64,000 nucleotides of DNA from positions 26,490-90,489 of the forward strand of contig PLHW01000037.1 in NCBI GenBank assembly GCA_003139095.1, given 5' to 3'. A program made the position numbers and the translations under genes. The notes under the pieces were generated by a model. It saw only the letters and a program-made list of their open reading frames with translations. It was not told the DNA's origin and searched no databases. Below, one piece after another: positions 1 to 8,250 of this stretch (its first letter is position 1; each line of letters opens with the position of its first letter). This DNA is from Acidobacteriaceae bacterium. GTDB lineage: Bacteria > Acidobacteriota > Terriglobia > Terriglobales > Acidobacteriaceae.

Positions 1-1241
1 TCGGCGACCAGATTCTCGACATCGCTGGCATACGAAGTGAGAACTTGTTGCAGACCGACGCGAATGTAATTGCAGCGGCAAATGCATGCGTCGTGCATTC
101 ACCAAACGCCGGCGCGCGCGATCACGATTCCTCCGCCCGGCCTTCGCTAAATCCGCTGATGGCCCTCGGCACCGCGCCTCGCCGCGCCTTGCGTCACCGT
201 CTTCACGCGCTGCTGCGAAGCGACGCCGCTTCGTCCGAGCAGCAAGCCATTTCACGGCACCTGGTGCGCCAGGCGGACGTCGAACTGCTTCTTCCCGCCA
301 CAGTCGGCGACTACACCGATTTCTACGCCTCGATTTTTCATGCCACCAACGTGGGCAAATTATTTCGTCCCGACAGTCCCTTACTCCCGAATTACAAATA
401 CATTCCCATTGGCTATCACGGCCGCGCCTCTTCGCTCGTCGCAAGCGGCGCGGCTGTCCGCCGGCCCTCGGGCCAAACGCGCGAGGGAAATGCCGATCCG
501 AAATTTGCCCCGACTCGCGCGCTCGACTATGAACTCGAGGTCGGCTTTTTCGTGAGCGCCGGAAATCGGCTCGGCGAGCCCGTCCCCATTCACCACTCCG
601 CGGAACATATCTTCGGAATTTGCCTGCTGAATGATTGGTCGGCCCGCGATGTGCAGGCCTGGGAATATCAGCCGCTGGGTCCGTTTCTCTCCAAAAGTTT
701 TTCCACGTCGCTATCACCTTGGGTTGTGACCATGGAGGCCTTGGCCCCCTTTCGCGCCCCCGCTTTCGCCCGCCCCGAGGGCGATCCCGCGCCTCTGCCT
801 TACCTTCTCGACGCCGCCGATCAAGAGCACGGCGGCCTCAATTTAACGCTTGAAGTTTCGCTGCTCACGGCGCGCATGCGCGAGGCCGGCCTGGCTGCCG
901 CGCCTTTAAGCCGCAGCAACTTTCGCGATCTCTATTGGACGATAGCGCAGATGTTGACTCACCACGCCAGCAACGGATGCAATCTGCTCCCGGGCGACTT
1001 GCTCGCCAGCGGAACCGTGTCCGGCCCAGACCTCGCGGGCGCGGAAAAAAGCGCGCGCGGTTGCCTGCTCGAATTAACCACGCGCGGCGCCAACCCGATC
1101 GCACTCCCGAACGGAGAGCAGAGGAAATTTCTGGAAGACGGAGACGAGGTCATCTTTCGCGGATTTTGCCAACGCGACGGATTCCGCCGCATCGGCCTGG
1201 GCGAATGCCGCGGAACGATTCTCCCCGCCGTTCTAAATTAA
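1..1241 (+). CDS. fahA: Fumarylacetoacetase, 5'-truncated by the window edge
   Basis: Last step of tyrosine/phenylalanine catabolism: hydrolysis of fumarylacetoacetate to fumarate and acetoacetate, in the cytoplasm. The frame is open from base 3 and already reads GDQILDIAG, which matches the N-terminal domain of the family, so the true start lies upstream and the ATG/TTG codons near base 45 are internal. Visible family motifs are PATVGDYTDFY (catalytic Asp region), GYHGRASS, LDYELEVGFF (metal-ligand Glu pair), NDWSARD with WEYQPLGPFLSKSF, THHASNGCNLLPGDLLASGT, and the C-terminal FLEDGDEV. The C-terminus is complete at TAA. About 296 bases without a gene separate it from the cytochrome gene. 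Confidence 0.95.
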   Translation, partial: GDQILDIAGIRSENLLQTDANVIAAANACVVHSPNAGARDHDSSARPSLNPLMALGTAPRRALRHRLHALLRSDAASSEQQAISRHLVRQADVELLLPATVGDYTDFYASIFHATNVGKLFRPDSPLLPNYKYIPIGYHGRASSLVASGAAVRRPSGQTREGNADPKFAPTRALDYELEVGFFVSAGNRLGEPVPIHHSAEHIFGICLLNDWSARDVQAWEYQPLGPFLSKSFSTSLSPWVVTMEALAPFRAPAFARPEGDPAPLPYLLDAADQEHGGLNLTLEVSLLTARMREAGLAAAPLSRSNFRDLYWTIAQMLTHHASNGCNLLPGDLLASGTVSGPDLAGAEKSARGCLLELTTRGANPIALPNGEQRKFLEDGDEVIFRGFCQRDGFRRIGLGECRGTILPAVLN

Positions 1242-1370
1242 CTTGCACTCTCCTGCTGACTCTTGCGGCGAACCGCTGCGTCGCTGTCCTCCTGAAACCC
1301 GCTCCGCTCTAGACATTCGCAGGCATCCTCGCCGCCTCGCTCCGGCCGTAAATTCGATTCATCCCTGACG

Positions 1371-1420
1371 TCACATCCCTATGTGAGCTATCGCACGCAC
1401 ACATTGTGATGCCGGGCACA
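1371..1420. promoter_or_regulatory. Cluster of CRP/FNR-like dyads upstream of the cytochrome module
   Basis: Two TGTGA-N6-half-site dyads stand side by side: 1382-1397 (TGTGA N6 GCACG) and 1405-1420 (TGTGA N6 GCACA). Their centres are 23 bp apart, about two helical turns. An outward-facing inverted repeat TCACAT-CCCT-ATGTGA spans 1371-1386. The cluster lies about 120-155 bp upstream of the cytochrome start. The match to the CRP consensus (TGTGA N6 TCACA) is imperfect, so the regulator is inferred. This gap (1242-1536) holds nothing else I recognise. Confidence 0.4.
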
Positions 1421-1536
1421 GCCGCGCGCAATTTCCCCCGGTATCTATATGCATCTGTCTTTTTCTCGAAGCGCAGGGAACGGCGGGTGTGGCACTCATT
1501 TCCTGACGGTGTTTTTATGAGCAATTTCAATCGGTC

Positions 1537-2010
1537 ATGAACGCTTTCAAAGATGCAGGACATCTTTTTCGGCTAGCGGGAGTCTTCCTCGCCGGCATTC
1601 TCCTGTTCCTGGTGATCCGGGAATTCCTCGTCCCAAAAAGTTTTGGAGAGTACGGCCACTATCGTGGCGCCGCCCTGGCGGAAATCGCGGCGCGGCCCCT
1701 CCATTATGCGGGGCATGATACCTGCGAGACTTGCCACGCTGACGTGCTCGAAAAAAAGAAAGACGGCAAGCACGCGCATGTGAATTGCGAGACTTGTCAC
1801 GGCGCATTGGCCAACCATGCGGACGATCCGGCTTCTGTCACGCCCCAAAAGTTGGATACCGCTGTCCTCTGTGTGCGTTGCCATGAGGCCAATGCGGCCA
1901 AGCCGCGGGGCTTTCCGCAAGTCGTCTCGGCCGATCATTCCAACGGACTCGCTTGCGACACCTGCCACCAGCCCCACAGTCCGGCCATCACTGCGGGAGG
2001 TGCGAAATGA
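1537..2010 (+). CDS. Membrane-anchored tetraheme cytochrome c
   Basis: Protein of 157 aa with one N-terminal membrane segment (about residues 11-30) and no signal-peptidase site visible, so probably anchored facing the periplasm. Four CxxCH heme c motifs are visible at residues 63-67, 84-88, 112-116 and 140-144, with extra His (for example H60, H80, H92, H134) that could be distal ligands. It resembles small c3/NrfB/NapC-type electron carriers, but I cannot assign a subfamily. It overlaps the downstream ferredoxin gene by ATGA, implying translational coupling, and is followed by an NrfD-like subunit. The likely job is electron exchange between the quinone pool and a periplasmic partner not encoded here. 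Confidence 0.85.
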   Translation: MNAFKDAGHLFRLAGVFLAGILLFLVIREFLVPKSFGEYGHYRGAALAEIAARPLHYAGHDTCETCHADVLEKKKDGKHAHVNCETCHGALANHADDPASVTPQKLDTAVLCVRCHEANAAKPRGFPQVVSADHSNGLACDTCHQPHSPAITAGGAK

Positions 2011-2738
2011 ATCTTACGCGGCGTCACATGTTGCTTCTCTTGCCCGCGGCCGGAGCAGCCTGGAAGTATGTCCTGGCTGGAACTCCCGAGGCGGCGCCAA
2101 ATTATAAGTTGAGCGAGCACTGGTGGGGCATGTTGATCGATCTCACCAAGTGCATCGGCTGCGGCAGTTGCGTTCGCGCCTGCCAGACTGAGAACGACGT
2201 TCCGGAAGGATACTTCCGCACCTGGGTCGAGCGCTATCACGTCACCGACTACGACATTGAGAATCCGCAGGTCGATTCTCCCGATGGCGGCAAGAAAGGA
2301 TTTCCTCCCGCCAAGGATCCTTCGGGCAAGAACTTCTTCGTGCCCAAATTGTGTAATCACTGCGCGGATTCGCCTTGCACGCAAGTCTGCCCCGTGGGCG
2401 CTACCTTCATCAGCCCCGACGGTGTCGTGCTCGTGGACAAGACTTACTGTCTCGGCTGCCGCTACTGCGTGCAGGCCTGCCCGTATGGTTGCCGTTTTAT
2501 CAATCCCACAACCAATACCGCGGAGAAGTGCACACTCTGTTATCACCGCATAAGAAAAGGTCTCACCACCGCTTGCTGCGAGAATTGTCCCACCGGCGCG
2601 CGGCAATTGGCCGACCTGAAAAATCCAAGCGATCCCATTCACGAATTTCTGAAGACCCATAGCGTGCAGGTGCTTAAACCTTACATGGCGACACATGCCA
2701 AGGTTTTCTACAACGGATTGGATGGGTCGGTACGATGA
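2007..2738 (+). CDS. Four-cluster [4Fe-4S] ferredoxin subunit (HybA/DsrO/NrfC type)
   Basis: Protein of 243 aa. The start at 2007 is chosen because ATG overlaps the upstream stop (ATGA) and has GGGAGG at 1995-2000; an upstream in-frame codon at 1953 would lie inside the cytochrome gene. The N-terminus carries RR followed by a hydrophobic stretch, consistent with a Tat-like export signal. Sixteen cysteines fall in the usual four groups: C49-x2-C-x2-C-x3-C, CNHCADSPCTQVC, CLGCRYCVQACPYGC, and CTLCYH with CCENC. This subunit normally wires an NrfD-type membrane quinone protein to a redox partner. No molybdopterin catalytic subunit is encoded next to it. Confidence 0.9.
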   Translation: MNLTRRHMLLLLPAAGAAWKYVLAGTPEAAPNYKLSEHWWGMLIDLTKCIGCGSCVRACQTENDVPEGYFRTWVERYHVTDYDIENPQVDSPDGGKKGFPPAKDPSGKNFFVPKLCNHCADSPCTQVCPVGATFISPDGVVLVDKTYCLGCRYCVQACPYGCRFINPTTNTAEKCTLCYHRIRKGLTTACCENCPTGARQLADLKNPSDPIHEFLKTHSVQVLKPYMATHAKVFYNGLDGSVR

Positions 2739-2793
2739 AGCCCCGTGAGATGAAGATCCGTCCGATGAAGCTCCGTGCGATGAAGGCCGCTGT
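2734..2793. repeat. 15-bp tandem repeat across a stop codon
   Basis: Four copies of a 15-bp unit of the form GATGAAGnnCCGTnn begin at 2734, 2749, 2764 and 2779; the last is degenerate at its 3' half. The first copy contains the TGA stop of the ferredoxin gene (2736-2738), and the array ends about 30 bp before the NrfD start. The period is exact, so slippage or unit duplication is the likely origin. Confidence 0.85.
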
Positions 2794-2825
2794 GGCCATT
2801 GATCTCCTCCAGAAAAGGAACGCGT

Positions 2826-4010
2826 ATGCAGGGTGTTGAAGGCTTCATGTATCCGAACGAAGTCGAGTTGCAATGGAGCGTGCTGATTGTTTTGTACCCG
2901 TTCCTCACCGGCCTGGTCGCCGGCGCCTTCATCCTCGCTTCGCTGGAACGCGTGTTCAACGTCGAGGCCGTCAAGCCCACGTATCGTCTTGCCTTACTGA
3001 CCGCGCTCGCCTTCCTGCTGGTCGCGCCCTTGCCCTTGCAGCTTCACCTTGGCCACCCCGAGCGCTCGTTTGAGATGTACCTCACTCCCCACAGCACTTC
3101 GGCCATGGCCATGTTTGGCTTTGTCTATCTCTGGTACCTCATGGCGGTCCTCGTGCTGGAAATATGGCTCGACTACCGGCGCGACATCGTCGTGCTCTCC
3201 CAGACCACAACCGGCCTCACGCGCCTGATTTATCGCGCCCTCACCCTCGGCTCCTCCAACATCAGCGAGCATGCTCTCCATATTGACGATCGCGTTGGAT
3301 GGGTGATCACCCTGATCGGCATTCCTTCCGCTTTTCTGTTGCACGGCTACGTGGGATTCATTTTTGGCTCGATCAAAGCGAACCCCTGGTGGTCCACGCC
3401 GCTGATGCCGGTCGTCTTTATTTTCTCGGCCATGGTGTCCGGTATCGCGGCCGTCATGCTGCTCTACATGCTGCTCACCTGGCTCCGCAAGCAAACCATC
3501 GACATGCGCTGCGTGGACACGATTGCCCAATATCTTTTCTATACCTTCCTCATCGATTTCACTCTTGAGATGCTCGACCTCATCCACCGCATCTACGAAT
3601 CGGACGAATCGTTTCGCAGCCTCGACTTCATGGTTCACACCAAGCTCTACGTGTCCCACATTCTCGTTCAGATCATTCTTGGAACCATTACTCCGATTCT
3701 CCTCCTCGCCTCGACCCAGGTCCTGAAAATCTCGGACATGGCGCGCAAGCGAATCTATGCGACGGCGGGATGCCTGACCATGATCGGTATCTTCGCCATG
3801 CGCTGGAACGTCGTCATCGGCGGCCAACTGTTTTCCAAGAGTTTTCTCGGATACACCACGTACAAAATGGGTCTGGTCACGCGCGAGGGATTATTGACAG
3901 CGATCGTGCTCACGCTTCTCCCACTCGTGATTCTGTGGGGGCTCGTGAAGCTGCTGCCGCCCTGGCCGGAAAAATCGCCCGCGGTGCCCGGCGCCTCAGC
4001 CGCTCACTGA
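2826..4010 (+). CDS. NrfD/PsrC-type quinone-interacting membrane subunit
   Basis: Protein of 394 aa, hydrophobic, with roughly nine to ten predicted membrane helices. It belongs to the NrfD/HybB/PsrC family that exchanges electrons between the quinone pool and the ferredoxin subunit. Family-like features include the start VELQWSVLIVLYPFLTGLVAG, GHPERSFEMYLTPHSTS, and HGYVGFIFGSIKANPWW. The ATG at 2826 is preferred because AAAGGAA precedes it; an in-frame ATG seven codons later is the alternative. Together with the cytochrome and ferredoxin it forms a three-subunit quinone/cytochrome c electron-transfer module. Confidence 0.88.
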   Translation: MQGVEGFMYPNEVELQWSVLIVLYPFLTGLVAGAFILASLERVFNVEAVKPTYRLALLTALAFLLVAPLPLQLHLGHPERSFEMYLTPHSTSAMAMFGFVYLWYLMAVLVLEIWLDYRRDIVVLSQTTTGLTRLIYRALTLGSSNISEHALHIDDRVGWVITLIGIPSAFLLHGYVGFIFGSIKANPWWSTPLMPVVFIFSAMVSGIAAVMLLYMLLTWLRKQTIDMRCVDTIAQYLFYTFLIDFTLEMLDLIHRIYESDESFRSLDFMVHTKLYVSHILVQIILGTITPILLLASTQVLKISDMARKRIYATAGCLTMIGIFAMRWNVVIGGQLFSKSFLGYTTYKMGLVTREGLLTAIVLTLLPLVILWGLVKLLPPWPEKSPAVPGASAAH

Positions 4011-4045
4011 TTCAGCCAGCATTCGATTTAACTCGGGGATCGAAT

Positions 4046-5725
4046 ATGGACGAGCTTTCCCACGCTATAGCACGGCTCGATGCGCGTCTGGAAAGCCTTG
4101 AGCGCCGAATCCTCGCCCTCGAGGCGTGCGCCCCGCGATCGAATGTTGTCGTTCTCCCGGTTTCCTCCCAACCCGCGAACGCGCCGCACGAGTTCGCCTT
4201 GCCTCAGGCCGGTGGCTTCTTTCCCATTGCCGGCAAGGCCATGCTCGGCATTGCCGGAGCCTATTTGCTGCGTGCGGTCGCCGAGTCCGGCTCGTTTCCA
4301 ATGCTCGCCATCGCTGTCCTCGCCATGGCCTACGCAGCCGCTTGGCTCGTGTGGGCGGCCCGCACGCCCGGCTCGCTCGCTTCCACCGCGTACGCCGCGA
4401 CCTCCGCGCTAATTCTCGTCCCCATGCTCGGCGAGCTCACTCTGCGTTCCCAGGTGTTGCCGGCTCCCGCAACCGCCGCATTGCTGAGTGCATTCGTCAG
4501 CGCTGCATTGCTTCTGGCATGGAAGCGCAATCTCACTTCGCTCGTTTGGATCGCCGAGGTCGCAACCGTCTTCGCGGCGCTAAGCCTGCTCATCCTCTCC
4601 CACGATCTCGTCCCCTACACCGCCGCTCTCCTCGTTGCCGCCGCAGTCAGCGAGATCGCAGCCGCCACCGATCGCTGGCGCCGTCTCCGCTTCCTGGTTG
4701 CGCCGGCAGCCGACATCGCGGCTGCAATTCTCATTTACATCCACTCGCTCCCGGAAACCTCGCGCCCCGGCTACGCCACGGTTTCAAACTCTGTGCTGCT
4801 CGCGCTCCCTTCCGCGCTTTTCTTCATCTATGGAGCGAGCTTTGCCTGGCGAACCATCTGGCGCCGCCGTCAAACAACATTCTTTGAGATTGCCCAATCC
4901 ATCATCACGTTCACACTGGCCCTATTCACCTGGCTCTGGTTCTATCCCGCCGCGGGCCGGTTCGGCGCTGGAGCTTTCTGCTGGTTGCTGTGCGCCGCTT
5001 GTTACGCCGCCGCCTTCGTTGTATTCGACCGCATCGCCGAGCAACGCAACTACCACGTCTACGCCACCTACAGCGCCGCACTTCTTCTCGCCGGCAGTTT
5101 CCTGCTGCTGCCGTCATTCTATGTAGCGCTGTTCCTGACGGCTTGCTCTGTCGTCGCCACGCTGGTCGGGCTCAAAGTCAGCCGCCTCACACCTGAATTC
5201 CATGGCCTGCTCTATCTCACCGTCGCCGCCTACGCTTGCGGTCTACTGCAATATGCGGGGCAAGCGCTTGCCGGAACCTTCCCCACTGCGCCCGGCTGGA
5301 GCGTCTGGATCGTCGCCATCGCCGCCGTCTTCTGCTACGCCATCGGCGGACGATTCGCCGGCGAGCGCTGGAACGAGCGCCTGCTTCGGCTCCTCGCCGC
5401 CATCCTCGCCGTCAGCGCAGTCGCCACCTTCCTCGTCTCCTGCATGGTATGGCTCGCGGCCATCGGCATGACTCCCGGTGCATCCCATGTGGCCGTCATC
5501 CGCACCCTCATCACCTGCGGCCTCTCGCTTGCCCTGGCCGCCCTCGGTTCGCGCTGGAAGCGCAACGAACTTGTTTGGACCGCCTACGGCACGCTCGCTT
5601 TGGTCAGCGCCAAGCTGCTATTCGAGGATTTGCCCCACGGCCATTCCGGCTCGATCGCAATTTCGATTTCTTTATATGCGCTCGCGCTGATCATGGTCCC
5701 CCGCGTCGCGCGCATGGGGCGATAG
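4046..5725 (+). CDS. Polytopic membrane protein with N-terminal coiled coil (DUF2339-like)
   Basis: Protein of 559 aa. The ATG at 4046 follows GGGGAT; the upstream open frame overlaps the NrfD gene and is not used. Residues about 3-28 (ARLDARLESLERRILALE) form a short coiled coil. After a linker come about 14 hydrophobic segments with little polar sequence between them. The organisation (short coiled coil, Pro-rich linker, serial helices) resembles DUF2339-type membrane proteins, but I recognise no catalytic motif. It follows the redox module on the same strand 35 bp downstream, so it may be co-transcribed. Function unknown. Confidence 0.7.
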   Translation: MDELSHAIARLDARLESLERRILALEACAPRSNVVVLPVSSQPANAPHEFALPQAGGFFPIAGKAMLGIAGAYLLRAVAESGSFPMLAIAVLAMAYAAAWLVWAARTPGSLASTAYAATSALILVPMLGELTLRSQVLPAPATAALLSAFVSAALLLAWKRNLTSLVWIAEVATVFAALSLLILSHDLVPYTAALLVAAAVSEIAAATDRWRRLRFLVAPAADIAAAILIYIHSLPETSRPGYATVSNSVLLALPSALFFIYGASFAWRTIWRRRQTTFFEIAQSIITFTLALFTWLWFYPAAGRFGAGAFCWLLCAACYAAAFVVFDRIAEQRNYHVYATYSAALLLAGSFLLLPSFYVALFLTACSVVATLVGLKVSRLTPEFHGLLYLTVAAYACGLLQYAGQALAGTFPTAPGWSVWIVAIAAVFCYAIGGRFAGERWNERLLRLLAAILAVSAVATFLVSCMVWLAAIGMTPGASHVAVIRTLITCGLSLALAALGSRWKRNELVWTAYGTLALVSAKLLFEDLPHGHSGSIAISISLYALALIMVPRVARMGR

Positions 5726-5757
5726 TCAAAGGGCCGATAGTCACGGGCCGATAGCAG
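5716..5757. repeat. About 14-bp tandem repeat across a stop codon
   Basis: Three near copies of GGGCCGATAGTCA lie at 5716-5730, 5731-5744 and 5745-5757, with unit lengths of 13-15 bp. The TAG stop of the preceding membrane-protein gene (5723-5725) lies within the first copy. The array occupies the gap between two convergent genes. Confidence 0.75.
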
Positions 5758-5848
5758 GGACCACTGGCGGCGATAGCGCCCACACGATGCAGTGTGTAAA
5801 AGCTGCTGTCGGCGCACCGCGCAGTTCACGCCACTCCATCTTTCTTAG

Positions 5849-7261
5849 TCACTTCATCGGCGGCACGTATGGTATGTAGTGCGCGAACAGCCAGCACAGG
5901 AAGAAGACGACGGGGATGTGAACCATGAGTTGCAAAACTCCGTAGCCCACAATGTCGCGCGCTTTCAGCTTCAGTATGCCGAGCAGGGGTAGCATCCAGA
6001 AAGGGTTCACCAGGTTCGGCAGCGCCTCTGACGCATTGTAGATCTGCACCACCCAGCCTAAATGCACACGGTGCAGGTTTGCCGCCTGCAGCACGTACGG
6101 CGCTTCGATCACCCACTTGCTGCCGCCCGATGGAATAAAAATGCCCAGCACCGCCGAGTAAGTCGCAACCAGCAGCGGGTAACTGTTATGCGTGCTGACC
6201 GCCGCAAACAGTTTTGCCAGCGCGTCGGAGATTCCCGTCCCGACGATCATCCCGAAGATCACCGCGTAAAACGGAAACTGGATCAGCACGCCTCCCGTCG
6301 CCGGGATACATTCGGCAACCGCGCGCAGGAAGCGCTTGGGCCGCCAGTGCAGCAGCAGTCCCGCGGTGATGAACATCAGGTTGTACGTATTCAGGTCGAG
6401 CGCCGCCAGCGCCCCTTGCGGCGAGGTGCGGAAAACATCCACCAGGTACCACAGCAGCAGCGCCGCGACCAGAATTGTCAGCAGCGGACTGTATTCGAGC
6501 CACTCGCCCGGTTTGTGTTTCGGTTCCAGCGTGGATTGAATTGGCTCGTAATGGATGCCATAAGATTCCGCCGTTTTCGCGTTCTCCGCCGAGGGCGTGG
6601 AGAGATACGCAATCAGCACCGAGAGAACGATGAGGATAAATGCGGTCGCAATGCTCTGCCACAGGAACAGCGTTTGCGTCAGTGGGATCAATCCGCTGAT
6701 GTTGAACAGGGAAGGCGGCATGGTCGACTTTGTCGCCATCAGCATCGCCGCCGACGAAGACAGTCCCATGGCCCACACTGCTCCCAGTCCGAGGTAGGCG
6801 GCCGCGCCCGCCGCGCGGTAATCCATACCTTTGACGCGGTGCGCCAGTTCGCGCACGAACAAGCCGCTGAAGACCAGGCTCAGCCCCCACGAAATGAGCG
6901 AGGTCAGCATGGAGAAGAGCGCGACCATCGCAACCGCTGACCTTGGGCTTTTTGGAATTCCCGCTAACGCCCGGATCGCCCGATACACCAGTGGCGTCGA
7001 CGCAACCACGTATCCGCCAATAATGATCATCACCATCTGCATGGTGAAGGGCACGAGCGACCAAAAGCTCTTGCCGCCCTGGATCGCCAGTTGCGCGGGC
7101 TTTTGATGCAGCGCGAGGCCAACCAGAAATACGACCACGATTCCCAGCAACGCGAAGACGAGCGGGTCGGGGAACCACTTCTCGCTCCAGTTGGCCAGTC
7201 CCAGGCCAAAGCGCACCATGGCGCTTTCTGATTTTGCGGACTGCTCCTTCACCACCGGCAT
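5849..7261 (-). CDS. atoE: Short-chain fatty acid transporter (AtoE family)
   Basis: Protein of 470 aa with about 11-12 membrane helices, similar throughout to the AtoE/TIGR00366 short-chain fatty acid permeases that import acetoacetate, butyrate and related acids. Typical stretches are FGLGLANWSEKWFPDPLVF, MQMVMIIIGGYVVAST, SWGLSLVFSGLFVREL, IFIPSGGSKWVIEAP, and a C-terminal FFLCWLFAHYIPY. The ATG at 7261 is preferred because GGGTGA lies 8 bp upstream; a TTG 16 codons earlier is less likely. FahA, one end of the window away, releases acetoacetate, so a metabolic link is possible but not shown by gene order. Confidence 0.9.
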   Translation of the reverse strand: MPVVKEQSAKSESAMVRFGLGLANWSEKWFPDPLVFALLGIVVVFLVGLALHQKPAQLAIQGGKSFWSLVPFTMQMVMIIIGGYVVASTPLVYRAIRALAGIPKSPRSAVAMVALFSMLTSLISWGLSLVFSGLFVRELAHRVKGMDYRAAGAAAYLGLGAVWAMGLSSSAAMLMATKSTMPPSLFNISGLIPLTQTLFLWQSIATAFILIVLSVLIAYLSTPSAENAKTAESYGIHYEPIQSTLEPKHKPGEWLEYSPLLTILVAALLLWYLVDVFRTSPQGALAALDLNTYNLMFITAGLLLHWRPKRFLRAVAECIPATGGVLIQFPFYAVIFGMIVGTGISDALAKLFAAVSTHNSYPLLVATYSAVLGIFIPSGGSKWVIEAPYVLQAANLHRVHLGWVVQIYNASEALPNLVNPFWMLPLLGILKLKARDIVGYGVLQLMVHIPVVFFLCWLFAHYIPYVPPMK

Positions 7262-7334
7262 CGGCGAGTCACCCTTGCCAACAGCACGGAATTCTAACCT
7301 ACATTCCAAATTATTGGGGGACCCTCAATCGCCA

Positions 7335-8048
7335 TCAGCGGTCCAGGATTCGAGCGTTGACTTCTACTTCCCAGTCCGCCTTCCGCGCGTTCCGATCATA
7401 AGAAATATCCACGACCTGCCGGATGCCGAAGAGCGACACCGAATGGTGGAAAATGCCGCCCGTTCCGCCCAAGGCCTCCTCCGCGAGCGCGACAAGTTCG
7501 GATGGCGCGTATGCCCGGCGGATCGACGTCTGTCCATCGGCCGCCGTGATACGGGAAACGAAAGGCGCGATAAATGCGCGAAACAGCCCAAGCGCCACGC
7601 GGCTTCGCACTAAGTCGATCAGGATGAAGCGTGGGCACGATCGCCCCACGTTCTGGATCAACTGCACCAATTCTGAACTGGAAAGGTGATGGGCGACATG
7701 AAGAGAAAAGGCCACATCGGCGGGCGGCAGGGCCTCGCGCACCGCATCGGCTCTCACGATTGTGATGCGTGCGGAGGCGCGAACCACTGAAGGCGACATA
7801 TCGATGCCGATCCCCTCGACGCCGAGTGCTTCGGTCACTCTTTCCAGAATGGCACCGTTGGCGCACCCGATATCGAGCACGCGACGGATCGGAACCGGAT
7901 GGCGGCACAAAGCCAGGATCAGGCAATTGGTGTCGCCGAGCACTCGATGGATAGCCGCTAGCTCGCGGTAAGAGCGCGCCGCGGACGCTGCTGGAATATT
8001 GTCGCTATCCAGAATCTCGGAATCGAGCGATCTTTTCATTGCCGCCAT
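7335..8048 (-). CDS. Class I SAM-dependent methyltransferase
   Basis: Protein of 237 aa with the Rossmann-type methyltransferase motifs: VLDIGCANGAILERV (SAM binding, motif I), GIGIDMSPS (motif II acidic residue), IVRADA, and ADVAFSLHVAHHL. The C-terminal third carries FRAFIAPFVSRITA. This places it among methyltransferases acting on small metabolites or lipids, but the substrate is not evident. The start at 8048 or the ATG three codons later (8039) are both possible. It is divergent from the ferredoxin-methyltransferase gene across a 202-bp gap that contains a CRP/FNR-like dyad. Confidence 0.82.
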   Translation of the reverse strand: MAAMKRSLDSEILDSDNIPAASAARSYRELAAIHRVLGDTNCLILALCRHPVPIRRVLDIGCANGAILERVTEALGVEGIGIDMSPSVVRASARITIVRADAVREALPPADVAFSLHVAHHLSSSELVQLIQNVGRSCPRFILIDLVRSRVALGLFRAFIAPFVSRITAADGQTSIRRAYAPSELVALAEEALGGTGGIFHHSVSLFGIRQVVDISYDRNARKADWEVEVNARILDR

Positions 8049-8128
8049 GGCGCGCCCTCGTTCCGGTGTCAGTGGGCACCGACTCCCTCACGAAGAATAC
8101 CGTTGAACGGCGGCGAGCGCTTGCTTCA

Positions 8129-8144
8129 TGTGACCGATGTCACG
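8129..8144. promoter_or_regulatory. CRP/FNR-like dyad between divergent methyltransferase genes
   Basis: TGTGACCGATGTCACG matches the CRP consensus TGTGA-N6-TCACA at nine of ten conserved positions. It lies 122 bp upstream of the ferredoxin-methyltransferase ATG (8251) and 81 bp upstream of the divergent gene (8048), so it could serve both. The regulator is inferred. Confidence 0.45.
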
Positions 8145-8250
8145 GCGTCTCGGGCCGCTCCCTAAGAGAATTGAAGTTCATCTTGCGAGGACCGTTCGCG
8201 GTCGCTCTGCGCAGAATTGTTTTTTACCACCGTTTCCCGGGAGGATTTTC

